This document shows, piece after piece, positions 42,593 to 51,727 of a DNA stretch of 64,000 nt. The notes below the pieces were generated by a model that was not told where the DNA came from, did not search any database, and was given only the letters and a program-made list of their open reading frames with translations. Numbering within the stretch: the first letter of the stretch is position 1; every line of letters starts with the position of its first letter. A program made the position numbers and the translations under genes. The DNA lies in NCBI RefSeq assembly GCF_002979755.1, contig NZ_PCPP01000005.1, positions 124,001 through 188,000 on the forward strand, written 5' to 3'. This DNA comes from Chryseobacterium culicis. GTDB taxonomy: Bacteria; Bacteroidota; Bacteroidia; Flavobacteriales; Weeksellaceae.

Positions 42593-44860
42593 TTATTTTT
42601 CCTGTTGTTTGATCAGGTTCAGAGCAGAACCCGCCTTAAACCACTCAATTTGTTGATCGTTGTACGTATGGTTAGCCATGACGATATCTTTAGTTCCGTC
42701 AGCATGAACGAATTCTAAAGTCAATTGTTTTCCTGGAGCAAACTGATCAAGATCTAAAAAGTTAACCGTGTCATCTTCCAGAATTTTGTCATAGTCAGCT
42801 TCATTAGCGAAAGTGATTCCCAGCATTCCTTGTTTTTTAAGGTTGGTTTCGTGGATTCTTGCAAATGATTTTACCAATACGGCTTTCACACCAAGGTGTC
42901 TAGGCTCCATAGCAGCGTGCTCTCTTGAAGAACCTTCTCCATAGTTCTGGTCTCCCACAACGATTGTTGGAACGCCTGCCGCCTTGTAAGCTCTTTGTAC
43001 AGCCGGAACTTCACCGTATTCACCGGTTAATTCGTTTTTAACCTTATTGGTTTCCATGTTGTAAGCATTTACAGCTCCAATCAACATGTTGTTTGAAATA
43101 TTATCTAAGTGACCTCTGTATTTCAACCATGGTCCAGCCATAGAAATGTGGTCGGTAGTACATTTTCCGAAAGCTTTGATCAATACCTTAGCTCCTTCAA
43201 TATTTTTACCATCCCAAGCTGGGAATTCTTCTAATAACTGCAGTCTGTCTGAAGTAGGGCTTACGTTAACAACAACGCTGGAACCGTCTTGCGAAGGAGC
43301 CTGGTATCCGTTGTCGTCTACAGCAAAACCTTTTTCAGGAAGCTCAAAACCTTTAGGCTCGTCAAGTTTTACCTGTTCACCTGCTTCGTTAGTTAAAGTA
43401 TCAGTAATTGGGTTGAAATCTAATCTCCCTGAGATTGCCACAGCAGCTACCATTTCAGGAGAAGCTACAAATGCGTGGGTATTTGGGTTACCATCTGCTC
43501 TTTTGGCGAAGTTTCTGTTGAAAGAGTGAATAATAGAGTTTTTCTCTCCTTTTTCCGCCCCTTCTCTGTCCCATTGTCCGATACATGGTCCACAAGCATT
43601 GGTAAAGATTCTTGCGTTTTCAAATTTTCTGAAAGAATCTAAGAAACCATCTCTTTCCGCTGTGAATTTCACCTGTTCAGAACCAGGGTTGATCCCTAAA
43701 ATAGCTTTAGGTTTTACTCCTTTTGATACCGCATCTTCTACAATGGAAGCCGCTCTTGATAAATCTTCATAAGAAGAGTTGGTACAAGAACCGATAAGTG
43801 CCCACTCAACTTCTAAAGGCCATCCGTTAGCCTCAGCTTTAGCTCTGAATTCAGCAACTGGAGTCGCCAAGTCCGGAGTGAAAGGTCCGTTTAAGTGTGG
43901 AGTCAGTTCAGAAAGGTTAATTTCTATTAATTGGTCGAAATATTGTTCTGGGTTTGCATATACTTCAGCATCACCTGTTAAATGTTCAGCAATTTTATCG
44001 GCAGCATCTACCACATCCTGTCTTCCGGTAGCGGCAAGATATCTTCTCATAGAATCATCGTATCCGAAAGTAGACGTTGTAGCTCCGATTTCTGCACCCA
44101 TGTTACAGATAGTACCTTTACCTGTTGCAGAAAGTGATTCTGCCCCTTCACCGAAATATTCTACGATACATCCTGTACCTCCTTTTACCGTAAGAATTCC
44201 GGCTACTTTTAAGATCACATCTTTTGCTGAAGTCCATCCATTCATTTTACCGGTTAATTTTACCCCGATAAGTTTAGGCATTTTAAGTTCCCAGGCCATT
44301 CCTGCCATTACGTCTACAGCATCAGCTCCTCCTACACCAATGGCTACCATTCCAAGTCCTCCTGCATTTACTGTGTGAGAGTCTGTACCGATCATCATTC
44401 CGCCAGGGAAAGCATAATTTTCCAGTACTACCTGGTGAATGATCCCTGCTCCCGGTTTCCAAAACCCGATTCCGTATTTATCACATACAGAACTCAGGAA
44501 GTTGAATACCTCAGAGTTTTTGTTGATACCTTCCTGTAAATCTTTATCAGCACCTACTTTTGCCTGGATCAGGTGATCCGCATGAGCCGTAGAAGGAACC
44601 GCTACTTTAGCTTTTCCTGCCTGCATAAACTGTAAAAGTGCCATCTGAGCTGTTGCATCCTGCATCGCTACTCTGTCTGGCGCAAAGTCTACATAAGAGT
44701 TTCCTCTTTCATATTCTTGTGTAGCATTTCCTTCCCAAAGATGGGTGTAAAGAATTTTTTCTGAAAGGGTAAGAGGTTTTCCCACGATTTGTCTTGCTGC
44801 TGCAATTCTTTCTGGGTAACGCTCGTACACTTTTTTGATCATATCAATATCAAAAGTCAT
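42593..44860 (-). CDS. Aconitate hydratase (mitochondrial/AcnA-like type)
   Basis: A 755-residue aconitase that interconverts citrate and isocitrate. Cluster cysteines are visible in IGSCTNSSYEDL and NACGPCIGQWDR, and other signatures are IGTDSHTVNAGGLGMVAIGVGG and YGEGSSREHAAMEPRHLG. The length and motifs are of the mitochondrial-like class. A second, unrelated-type aconitase (AcnB) is encoded just upstream on the same strand, an unusual pairing. The 320-base gap and a terminator between them imply separate transcripts. Confidence 0.94.
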   Translation of the reverse strand: MTFDIDMIKKVYERYPERIAAARQIVGKPLTLSEKILYTHLWEGNATQEYERGNSYVDFAPDRVAMQDATAQMALLQFMQAGKAKVAVPSTAHADHLIQAKVGADKDLQEGINKNSEVFNFLSSVCDKYGIGFWKPGAGIIHQVVLENYAFPGGMMIGTDSHTVNAGGLGMVAIGVGGADAVDVMAGMAWELKMPKLIGVKLTGKMNGWTSAKDVILKVAGILTVKGGTGCIVEYFGEGAESLSATGKGTICNMGAEIGATTSTFGYDDSMRRYLAATGRQDVVDAADKIAEHLTGDAEVYANPEQYFDQLIEINLSELTPHLNGPFTPDLATPVAEFRAKAEANGWPLEVEWALIGSCTNSSYEDLSRAASIVEDAVSKGVKPKAILGINPGSEQVKFTAERDGFLDSFRKFENARIFTNACGPCIGQWDREGAEKGEKNSIIHSFNRNFAKRADGNPNTHAFVASPEMVAAVAISGRLDFNPITDTLTNEAGEQVKLDEPKGFELPEKGFAVDDNGYQAPSQDGSSVVVNVSPTSDRLQLLEEFPAWDGKNIEGAKVLIKAFGKCTTDHISMAGPWLKYRGHLDNISNNMLIGAVNAYNMETNKVKNELTGEYGEVPAVQRAYKAAGVPTIVVGDQNYGEGSSREHAAMEPRHLGVKAVLVKSFARIHETNLKKQGMLGITFANEADYDKILEDDTVNFLDLDQFAPGKQLTLEFVHADGTKDIVMANHTYNDQQIEWFKAGSALNLIKQQEK

Positions 44861-45098
44861 ATCGTATTTTAATTTTGTTCTTTTTCCGTTAATGCTTCTT
44901 TTTCTCTGGTGTTTGAAAAAGAAAAATCACTTTTAATGCATCAAAAAACGTTCCTATAATCTATAAACAGGGGTAATTTTGATTCCAAAATCAATAGATT
45001 TTATAACTTTCAATTTAAGAAAAAATAGAATTTATTTTCCGGATTTTATCGAAAAAAAAACGTAACTATCTTAAAATAGAAACGTTCTAAACAAAAAA
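44861..45098. other. Non-coding gap between the aconitase genes
   Basis: AT-rich with no ORF. It holds a small hairpin TTGATT/AATCAA near 44978-45000 and AACGT/ACGTT arms near 45059-45087, and should include the promoter and leader of the downstream aconitase. No clear TAnnTTTG was seen on the minus strand. Confidence 0.4.
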
Positions 45099-45137
45099 TT
45101 GGAAGATTTTAAATCCTAAAGGACCAAAATCTTCCAA
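45099..45137 (-). terminator. Rho-independent terminator after acnB
   Basis: TTGGAAGATTTT (45099-45110) and AAAATCTTCCAA (45126-45137) pair perfectly over 12 bases. On the minus strand the hairpin is followed by TTTTTTGTTT. Confidence 0.88.
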
Positions 45138-45180
45138 TGATATAGTTTTAAATAAGTCTTTCGACGTATTTATTAATCTC

Positions 45181-47964
45181 TTAGTGAGCGCTTGTACTTG
45201 TCAATTCTTTAATAGAAGGAACAAAAGTAGTAAGGTCAATACCCTCAACAGCAGCTTTGTACTCATCAATGCTAGGAATTCTTCCGATAATAGCAGAAAG
45301 AACCACAACCGGAGTTGAAGCAAGCAGAGATTCTCCTTTTTTACGTTCAGAATCTTCAACTACTCTTCCCTGGAAAAGACGGGTAGAAGTCGCTAAAACA
45401 GTGTCTCCTTTTGCTGCTTTTTCCTGGTTACCCATACAAAGGTTACATCCAGGACGCTCAAGGTACATTACGTTTTTGTATTCGACACGAGCTTCTCCTT
45501 TTGGAGCATTATCATCAAATTCAAAAGCAGAATATTTTTCTAATAATTCCCAGTCTCCTTCTGCCTTTAATTCATCAATGATGTTATAAGTAGGAGCAGC
45601 GACTACAAGAGGAGCACTAAATTCTACCTTTCCTTGTTGTTTTTCAATGTTTCTAAGCATCTGAGAAACGATCTTAAGGTCTCCTTTGTGAACCATACAA
45701 GATCCTACGAATCCAAGATCTACTTTTTTCTCGCCTCCATAATAAGAAAGATCTCTGATGGTATCGTGAGTATATCTCTTAGATACATCATCATTGTTTA
45801 CATCCGGGTCAGCAATCATTGGTTCAACAATTACATCAAGATCTACCACTACTTCTGCATAATATTTAGCGTTGGAATCCGGAGTCAAAGCAGGTTTTTC
45901 TCCTGATCTGATTTCTTCAATTCTCTTATTCGCTTTATCAATTAATCCCTGAAGAACTTTGTTGTGGTTATCCATACCCTTGTCAATCATGATCTGGATT
46001 CTTCCTTTTGCAATTTCCAGTGATTCGATCAAAGTATTATCTTCAGAAATGTTGATAGAAGCTTTTGCTTTCATTTCAGCAGTCCAGTCTGTAAAGGTAA
46101 ATGCCTGGTCAGCAGGAAGCGTTCCGATGTGAACCTCAATGATTCTACCCTGGAATACGTTTTCTCCTCCAAACTGCTTCAACATCTGAGCCTGCGTTGC
46201 ATGAACCACATCACGGAAATCCATGTGTTCTTTCATGTTTCCTTTGAATGTTACTTTCACAGATTCCGGAATTGGCATAGAAGCTTCTCCAGTAGCTAAT
46301 GCAAGGGCAACAGTTCCTGAGTCAGCACCGAAAGCCACCCCTTTAGACATTCTTGTATGAGAGTCACCACCAATGATGATAGCCCACTCATCTACAGTGA
46401 TATCATTCAGTACTTTGTGGATTACGTCAGTCATTGCGTGGTATTCACCTTTTGGATCACGGGCTGTAATCAGACCGAACTCGTTCATGAATCTCATTAG
46501 CTTCGGAATATTAGCCTGAGCTTTTTTATCCCAAACAGAAGCGGTGTGACATCCTGACTGGTAAGCACCGTCAACGATTGGCGAAATCACAGTTGCTGCC
46601 ATGGATTCAAGCTCTTGAGAAGTCATAAGACCTGTCGTATCCTGAGATCCAACGATATTTACCTGTACACGAACGTCTGAACCAGCGTGTAAAACTTTTC
46701 CTGGAGTAGTTCCAACAGCATTTCTGTTGAATATTTTTTCTACAGCGGTAAGTCCTTGTCCTTCATGAGAAATTTCTTTTGACGGAGCAAAAACAGCAGG
46801 AGCTTCAACTCCTAAAAGCTGAGCTGCAAATGTCTGTAGTTTTTTACCAAATACAATCGCGTAAGATCCACCCGCTTTGATGAATTCCATCTTTTGCGGA
46901 GTGAAAGATTTGGTAAGGTCGATCAATTCTTTATCGCCGTTATATAATTTCTTTTCTTTTGTATTAATCGTTAAAACGGTTCCTGTAGCTACTGAATATG
47001 CTTCTTCAAGAACAATGTCACCATTTTCGTTACGAATTGGGTTTCCGTTTTCATCAACTTTCTTTACCCAGTTTTTAAGGTCAACACCAATACCTCCGGT
47101 AACATCTACTGTTGTAAGGAAGATTGGAGAAATACCATTTGTTCCTCCTACAATTGGAGCGATATTTACGAATGGTACATATGGGCTCGCCTGTTTTCCT
47201 GTCCAAAGAGCAACGTTATTTACTCCGGACATTCTTGATGAACCTACACCCATTGTTCCTTTTTCAGCGATAAGCATAACGCTTGCCTCAGGATGTTGAG
47301 CCTGTAAAGCTTTAATCTCTTCCTGAGCCTGAGGAGTAATCATACATTTACCATGAAGTTCACGGTCTGATCTTGAGTGAGCCTGATTACCCGGAGAAAG
47401 CAAATCTGTAGAGATATCTCCTTCACCTGCAATAAATGTTACTACTTTAATTTCTTCAGCAACTTCGGGAAGTTTTGTGAAAAATTCAGCTTTTGCGTAG
47501 CTTTCAAGAATTTCTTTTGCAATTTCGTTACCGCTATTGAATGCTTCCTTCAGACGGGTAGTGTCTGCTTCGTAAAGGAAAACCTGTGTTTTAAGAACAT
47601 TAGCCGCTTCTTTAGCAATTGCTGCATCATTTCCTAAAGCAAGGTCTAACAACACTTCAATAGAAGGTCCACCTTTCATATGAGATAATAATTCAAAGGC
47701 AAATGCCGGAGAAATTTCTTCTACTACGGATTCACCTAGAATAATTTCTTTTAAAAATTTTGCTTTTACTCCCGCTGCACTTGTTGTTCCGGGTAGTGTG
47801 TTATAAATGAAAAATTGAAGAGAATCTGATCGGTCAGCATTACCTGAATCTTTAATTTGCGTAATAATTTCGCTTAGTAATTCAGCACCATCAATTGGCT
47901 TTGGATGAAGCCCCTGGGTTTTTCTTTCTTCAATCTCTTTGATGTAATCCTTATAAATACTCAT
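45181..47964 (-). CDS. acnB: Bifunctional aconitate hydratase 2/2-methylisocitrate dehydratase
   Basis: A 927-residue AcnB-type aconitase. The N-terminal HEAT-like region leads to the swivelling domain (KGTMGVGSSRMSGVNNVALW), then the catalytic part with IIGGDSHTRMSKGVAFGADSG, FVGSCMVHKGDL and GCNLCMGNQEKA, which supply the three cluster cysteines in the AcnB pattern. It serves the TCA cycle and may act on 2-methylisocitrate. The length is a little above E. coli AcnB. It has its own terminator and lies upstream of the other aconitase. Confidence 0.95.
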   Translation of the reverse strand: MSIYKDYIKEIEERKTQGLHPKPIDGAELLSEIITQIKDSGNADRSDSLQFFIYNTLPGTTSAAGVKAKFLKEIILGESVVEEISPAFAFELLSHMKGGPSIEVLLDLALGNDAAIAKEAANVLKTQVFLYEADTTRLKEAFNSGNEIAKEILESYAKAEFFTKLPEVAEEIKVVTFIAGEGDISTDLLSPGNQAHSRSDRELHGKCMITPQAQEEIKALQAQHPEASVMLIAEKGTMGVGSSRMSGVNNVALWTGKQASPYVPFVNIAPIVGGTNGISPIFLTTVDVTGGIGVDLKNWVKKVDENGNPIRNENGDIVLEEAYSVATGTVLTINTKEKKLYNGDKELIDLTKSFTPQKMEFIKAGGSYAIVFGKKLQTFAAQLLGVEAPAVFAPSKEISHEGQGLTAVEKIFNRNAVGTTPGKVLHAGSDVRVQVNIVGSQDTTGLMTSQELESMAATVISPIVDGAYQSGCHTASVWDKKAQANIPKLMRFMNEFGLITARDPKGEYHAMTDVIHKVLNDITVDEWAIIIGGDSHTRMSKGVAFGADSGTVALALATGEASMPIPESVKVTFKGNMKEHMDFRDVVHATQAQMLKQFGGENVFQGRIIEVHIGTLPADQAFTFTDWTAEMKAKASINISEDNTLIESLEIAKGRIQIMIDKGMDNHNKVLQGLIDKANKRIEEIRSGEKPALTPDSNAKYYAEVVVDLDVIVEPMIADPDVNNDDVSKRYTHDTIRDLSYYGGEKKVDLGFVGSCMVHKGDLKIVSQMLRNIEKQQGKVEFSAPLVVAAPTYNIIDELKAEGDWELLEKYSAFEFDDNAPKGEARVEYKNVMYLERPGCNLCMGNQEKAAKGDTVLATSTRLFQGRVVEDSERKKGESLLASTPVVVLSAIIGRIPSIDEYKAAVEGIDLTTFVPSIKELTSTSAH

Positions 47965-47978
47965 AATAGAAGGTCTTT

Positions 47979-47986
47979 CAAAATTA
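47979..47986 (-). promoter_or_regulatory. -7 element for acnB
   Basis: On the minus strand this reads TAATTTTG, 14 bases before the acnB start. The rest of 47987-48215 has no gene. Confidence 0.4.
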
Positions 47987-48215
47987 AAGGTAGGCCTGCT
48001 TTTTCTTTATCGGTCTGTATAAATACAGTTAATGACATTTTGAGTTCTCGCATTTTGATGCAACATTAACCGAATAAAGTCAGCATAATCTACACTTTTC
48101 CAAAAGTTTTTTAAAATTATCAAACAATTCAAAATGTTCCCAAAATTACGAAATTTTACTATTTTATAAGAATGAAATTATTTAGATTCTTTATAAATAT
48201 GAATTTTATAATATC

Positions 48216-48235
48216 TATTTTTGGTCGTATTTTTG
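48216..48235 (+). promoter_or_regulatory. Twin -7 elements for the WG-repeat gene
   Basis: TATTTTTG occurs at 48216-48223 and again at 48228-48235, 12 bases apart; both fit TAnnTTTG. The nearest start codons are 48243 and 48252. Confidence 0.45.
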
Positions 48236-48251
48236 TAAACAAATGGAGAAT

Positions 48252-49022
48252 ATGAAAAATATCCTGAATGTTTTATGTGTTTTTATTTCGATTTTCGTTT
48301 TCTCTCAGACTCAATCTGTGAAGAAAATTCCCACGAAGAAAGGATCGAAAACCGCGGTCAAAAAAGCTACTGCAGCCCATAAGCCTGCTGCTGATCTTGT
48401 TATGATCAATAAAGATCTTCCTCTTTTGATTCCTAAGAAGAAAGGGGATCAGTTCGGATATGTTAACCAGAATGGGAAATTTATTATTCAGCCGGAATAT
48501 CATATTGCCGTATTTTTTTATGAAGACTGCAATCTTCTGAATTCACCTAATGAAAAGGCTAGAAAATTTGGAACAAAAGAGTATGCGACCGTAGAGAAAA
48601 ATATGATTTCGTACCGTGTAGACCAATCGGGAAAGAGAGTATATCAGTTCAAAGAAGCAGATTTTGGAAAATGTAAATTCGAAGAATATAAACAACAGTT
48701 GTTCCAGGCTTACATCCTCAACGGTTTTTACGGAATTATTGAAAAATCAAAGTTTGTGAATGCAGCTGATTACAGACAATACCAAATCTATCCTCAATAC
48801 CAGTATCTGTTTATTCTGGAGGGAGATGATGTAGCTAATCCTATGATTGTGGCTTCCAATAATGATAAATTTGGAGTTATTGATGTCAACAATAAAATTA
48901 TCATTCCGTTTGAATACTCGAATATTAAAAGAAATTTCAGCTGGAAACTGGGAAAAATGTTTGAAGTGACAAAAGATGGCTCAAATTATTACTATATCGA
49001 CTCCAACAACAAAACTTATTAG
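48252..49022 (+). CDS. WG-repeat secreted protein
   Basis: A 256-residue protein with signal peptide MKNILNVLCVFISIFVFSQ, a basic low-complexity stretch (KKIPTKKGSKTAVKKATAA) and at least two WG-type beta repeats (KGDQFGYVNQNGKFIIQPEY and NDKFGVIDVNNKIIIPFEY). WG repeats form beta-propeller or solenoid-like units of unknown ligand. ATG 48243 would add MEN in front of the signal; 48252 gives the cleaner signal peptide. It is followed by a tandem heptamer repeat. Confidence 0.8.
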   Translation: MKNILNVLCVFISIFVFSQTQSVKKIPTKKGSKTAVKKATAAHKPAADLVMINKDLPLLIPKKKGDQFGYVNQNGKFIIQPEYHIAVFFYEDCNLLNSPNEKARKFGTKEYATVEKNMISYRVDQSGKRVYQFKEADFGKCKFEEYKQQLFQAYILNGFYGIIEKSKFVNAADYRQYQIYPQYQYLFILEGDDVANPMIVASNNDKFGVIDVNNKIIIPFEYSNIKRNFSWKLGKMFEVTKDGSNYYYIDSNNKTY

Positions 49023-49035
49023 ATAATTATAAATT

Positions 49036-49083
<48 letters not shown>

Positions 49084-49129
49084 GATTTATTTGATAACTC
49101 CTATTTTTCGTAGTATTTTTCCATTGCGT

Positions 49130-49199
49130 AACTCGCAACCTAACACCCCGTATCTTGCACCTCGTAAGCCGCTATCCCGCATCTCGAAACCCGAATCTC
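49130..49199. repeat. Degenerate 21-base tandem repeat, C-rich
   Basis: About three units of 21-22 bases share the pattern ATCTCGCAxCTCGxAAxCCCG. It stands out as C-rich against the AT-rich surroundings. It lies between the heptamer array and the TPP riboswitch promoter. Confidence 0.5.
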
Positions 49200-49216
49200 A
49201 ATTCATATATTTTTTG

Positions 49217-49224
49217 TATTTTTG
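49217..49224 (+). promoter_or_regulatory. -7 promoter element of the TPP-controlled receptor
   Basis: TATTTTTG matches TAnnTTTG and ends 7 bases before the riboswitch begins. Confidence 0.6.
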
Positions 49225-49231
49225 CCGTTGA

Positions 49232-49302
49232 AATAAAGGGGTGCTTTAACAGGCTGAGATTATACCCAACGAACCTGGAACAGGTAATGCTGTTTAGGGA
49301 TG
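49232..49302 (+). promoter_or_regulatory. Second TPP riboswitch, before a TonB receptor
   Basis: GGGGTGC (49238), GGCTGAGATTATACCC, GAACCTGGAACAGG, TAATGCTGTTTAGGGA appear in TPP order. It is more divergent than the thi-operon copy in the P4-P5 side. Its 5' arm AATAAAGGGG (49232-49241) can pair with CCCCTTTTATT at 49343-49353. Confidence 0.92.
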
Positions 49303-49342
49303 TGTCTTCATAAGACGCTGAATTGTATAATATCTTATCGAT

Positions 49343-49353
49343 CCCCTTTTATT
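49343..49353 (+). promoter_or_regulatory. Anti-P1/ribosome-site sequence of the TPP switch
   Basis: CCCCTTTTATT lies 6 bases before ATG 49360 and is complementary (with one bulge) to the 5' arm of the aptamer, which suggests ligand-controlled access to the start region. Confidence 0.45.
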
Positions 49354-49359
49354 CATTAA

Positions 49360-51495
49360 ATGTCAAAGATTTATAGAATGAAAGGATTATTTTTTTTAGG
49401 GCTTAGCGTAAGCTCTGTAGCTTTTATCCAGGCTCAGAATAAAGATTCTCTGAAGGTCAGGGAAATTGAAGCGGTCAACTTTACTAAAAGACTTCCGGTT
49501 GCAAAGGAAATCATCAATGTACAGAAAGATTTAGACGGGAAAAATTTGGGACAGGATCTTCCTATCCTTTTAAAAAATCAAACCTCTGTAATTTCCACCT
49601 CAGATGCAGGAAACGGAGTGGGATATACCGGTTTTAGAATTCGTGGAGTTTCAGGAAGTGCCATTAATGTAATGATGAATGGTGTTCCGTACAACGATTC
49701 TGAAAGCCAGGGAACATTTTTTGTCAACGTTCCGGATTTAACAAGTTCTGCCTCACAGATTGTCATTCAGAGAGGAGTGGGAACTTCCAATAATGGTGTT
49801 TCTGCTTTCGGAGCAAGTATTAATGTACTTTCCAAAGATCCGGAAGAGAAATTTTATTTTAAAACAGATGACAGTTACGGATCATTTAATACCTATAAAT
49901 ATTCAGCTGAAATAGGCTCCGGGAAATTCTGGAACAACCGTCTTTCTGTAATGGGAAGATATACTCATATTCACTCTGACGGATATATTGACAGAGCTTC
50001 ATCCAATTTACACTCTTATAATTTTACCGCTTTATTTGAAGAGGGAAATACGAAGCTACGTTTAATGGCTTTCGGAGGTAAAGAGAAAACGTATCAGGCC
50101 TGGAATGGGATTGATCGTAAAACCTGGGAAACAGACCCGAAATTCAATGTTTCGGGAGCAATTTATGATGCCAATTGGGAGAATATTGTAAGTTTCTATG
50201 ACAATGAAACCGATAATTACAGACAGAATCATTATCAGTTACTTTGGGAACAAAAATTCAGTGACCGATGGAATCTGGAAACAACTTTTCATTATACCAA
50301 AGGAAAAGGATATTACGAAAACTATAAGCAGGGAAATCTTTTTTCAAGATACAATCTGCCTAATATCATTGAAGGTGGACAAACCATAAAATACTCTGAT
50401 TTTATCAGAAAAAAATGGCTGAATAATGATTTCTATGGTATGGTTTCTACCTTGTACGGAAAGTTTGAAAATCTGGATCTGAACTTTGGAGCTGTTGTGA
50501 ATCAGTATTACGGAAGGCATTATGGAAATGTTACCGGTGTATTTTTCCCTCAGATTGATGAAAGTGAATACTACAGAAACCGCTCGGTAAAGAATGAAGT
50601 GTCTGGTTTTGCAAAAGCATTATTCAGAGTAGATAACTTTGAATTCTTTGGTGATTTACAACTAAGAAAAATCAATTACAATACCAAAATCCTGATGGCG
50701 GGTGACGGTGAAGGTGCGGATTTAAGCAAAAACTGGCTGTTTTTTAATCCAAAAGCTGGGGTGAACTACCGAATTGAAGGAGGGAAGGTATTCCTTTCTT
50801 ATGCTCATGCTCACCGTGAACCGAACAGAGATGACCTGATGGCCAATAATGATGTGAAAGCTGAAAAACTTCATGATATTGAAGCTGGTTTTGAAAAACA
50901 GTTCGGAATCGTATCACTTACTGCGAATGTTTACTATATGTATTATGTGAATCAGTTGGTTTTAAACGGAGAATTGAATAACGTAGGAGCATTTATCAGA
51001 ACAAACTCAGGAAAGAGCTACAGAAGAGGAGTTGAGGTAGGTGCTTTGGCAAAGCTATCCAAACAATGGGAAGTTTCCGGGAATGTAACCTTAAGCCAGA
51101 ACAGGAATCAGGATTTTAATATTCAAAATGGAGATACTCCTAAAAGTCTTGGAAATACACAGATTTCATTTTCTCCGAACGTAATTGCTAATTTGAGCTT
51201 GAAATTTAATCCTACAAAAAATTTCCAGTTTGTATTAATGAACCAGTATGTGGGAAAACAATATCTTGATAATACCGAAGATGCAAACTTACAGCTTAAA
51301 GATTATTTTCTGACAGACTTCAATGCGCAGTATCAGTTTAAAATTGCCAATAATGAAATTGCTTTAAAACTGTTGGTGAATAACCTGTTCAACAAAAAAT
51401 ATGTGAACAATGGATCTGTATATGAAGGGCAGCCATACTATTTCTCTCAGGCAGGAACAAACTTTATGTTTGGGGTGAGTTGGAAGATTCAATAA
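49360..51495 (+). CDS. TonB-dependent receptor, probable thiamine importer
   Basis: A 711-residue receptor: signal MKGLFFLGLSVSSVAFIQAQ (ATG 49378 is an alternative start), plug domain about 25-165 (TSVISTSDAGNGVGYTGFRIRG as region, GVPYNDSESQGTFFVNVPDL, QIVIQRGVGTSNNGVSAFGASINVLS), then a barrel ending in MFGVSWKIQ. The TPP riboswitch in front makes thiamine or a precursor the likely ligand, as in OMPthi of Bacteroides. No inner-membrane PnuT transporter is adjacent. Confidence 0.88.
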   Translation: MSKIYRMKGLFFLGLSVSSVAFIQAQNKDSLKVREIEAVNFTKRLPVAKEIINVQKDLDGKNLGQDLPILLKNQTSVISTSDAGNGVGYTGFRIRGVSGSAINVMMNGVPYNDSESQGTFFVNVPDLTSSASQIVIQRGVGTSNNGVSAFGASINVLSKDPEEKFYFKTDDSYGSFNTYKYSAEIGSGKFWNNRLSVMGRYTHIHSDGYIDRASSNLHSYNFTALFEEGNTKLRLMAFGGKEKTYQAWNGIDRKTWETDPKFNVSGAIYDANWENIVSFYDNETDNYRQNHYQLLWEQKFSDRWNLETTFHYTKGKGYYENYKQGNLFSRYNLPNIIEGGQTIKYSDFIRKKWLNNDFYGMVSTLYGKFENLDLNFGAVVNQYYGRHYGNVTGVFFPQIDESEYYRNRSVKNEVSGFAKALFRVDNFEFFGDLQLRKINYNTKILMAGDGEGADLSKNWLFFNPKAGVNYRIEGGKVFLSYAHAHREPNRDDLMANNDVKAEKLHDIEAGFEKQFGIVSLTANVYYMYYVNQLVLNGELNNVGAFIRTNSGKSYRRGVEVGALAKLSKQWEVSGNVTLSQNRNQDFNIQNGDTPKSLGNTQISFSPNVIANLSLKFNPTKNFQFVLMNQYVGKQYLDNTEDANLQLKDYFLTDFNAQYQFKIANNEIALKLLVNNLFNKKYVNNGSVYEGQPYYFSQAGTNFMFGVSWKIQ

Positions 51496-51508
51496 CAGTT
51501 GAAAAGGC

Positions 51509-51560
51509 AAAAAGGTTTCGAAAACAGATTTGTAGAATCATAAATTTGACCTTTTTATTT
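51509..51560 (+). terminator. Terminator-like hairpin after the receptor
   Basis: AAAAAGGT (51509-51516) and ACCTTTTT (51549-51556) pair across a long loop and precede a T-rich run. Confidence 0.45.
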
Positions 51561-51618
51561 TTGATTGTTTTACCACTCTCATAACAATTGTTAAGCTTAA
51601 AAAAAGAAGTTTAAATAA

Positions 51619-51640
51619 CCGTATTCCTATTTTAATACGG
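51619..51640. repeat. Short perfect hairpin
   Basis: CCGTATT and AATACGG pair around CCTATTTT. It has no T run, so its role is unclear. Confidence 0.45.
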
Positions 51641-51650
51641 AATAATCAAA

Positions 51651-51675
51651 GGACTGTTTCGGCAGTCTTTTTTTA
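51651..51675 (+). terminator. Rho-independent terminator
   Basis: GACTG/CAGTC with a loop TTTCGG, followed by seven T. Confidence 0.85.
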
Positions 51676-51712
51676 TAAAGGTTAAATATCCTCAAAAGTC
51701 ATGAAAAAGTTA

Positions 51713-51720
51713 TAAATTTG
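51713..51720 (+). promoter_or_regulatory. -7 element close to the HU-like gene start
   Basis: TAAATTTG matches TAnnTTTG and ends 7 bases before ATG 51728, implying a near-leaderless transcript. Confidence 0.45.
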
Positions 51721-51727
51721 CTGCCAA

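Noticed and set aside
43779..44378. Long open frame antisense to the aconitase gene
   Set aside because: It lies fully inside a well-supported gene with clear motifs, has no signal or domain, and is an expected shadow of biased codon use.
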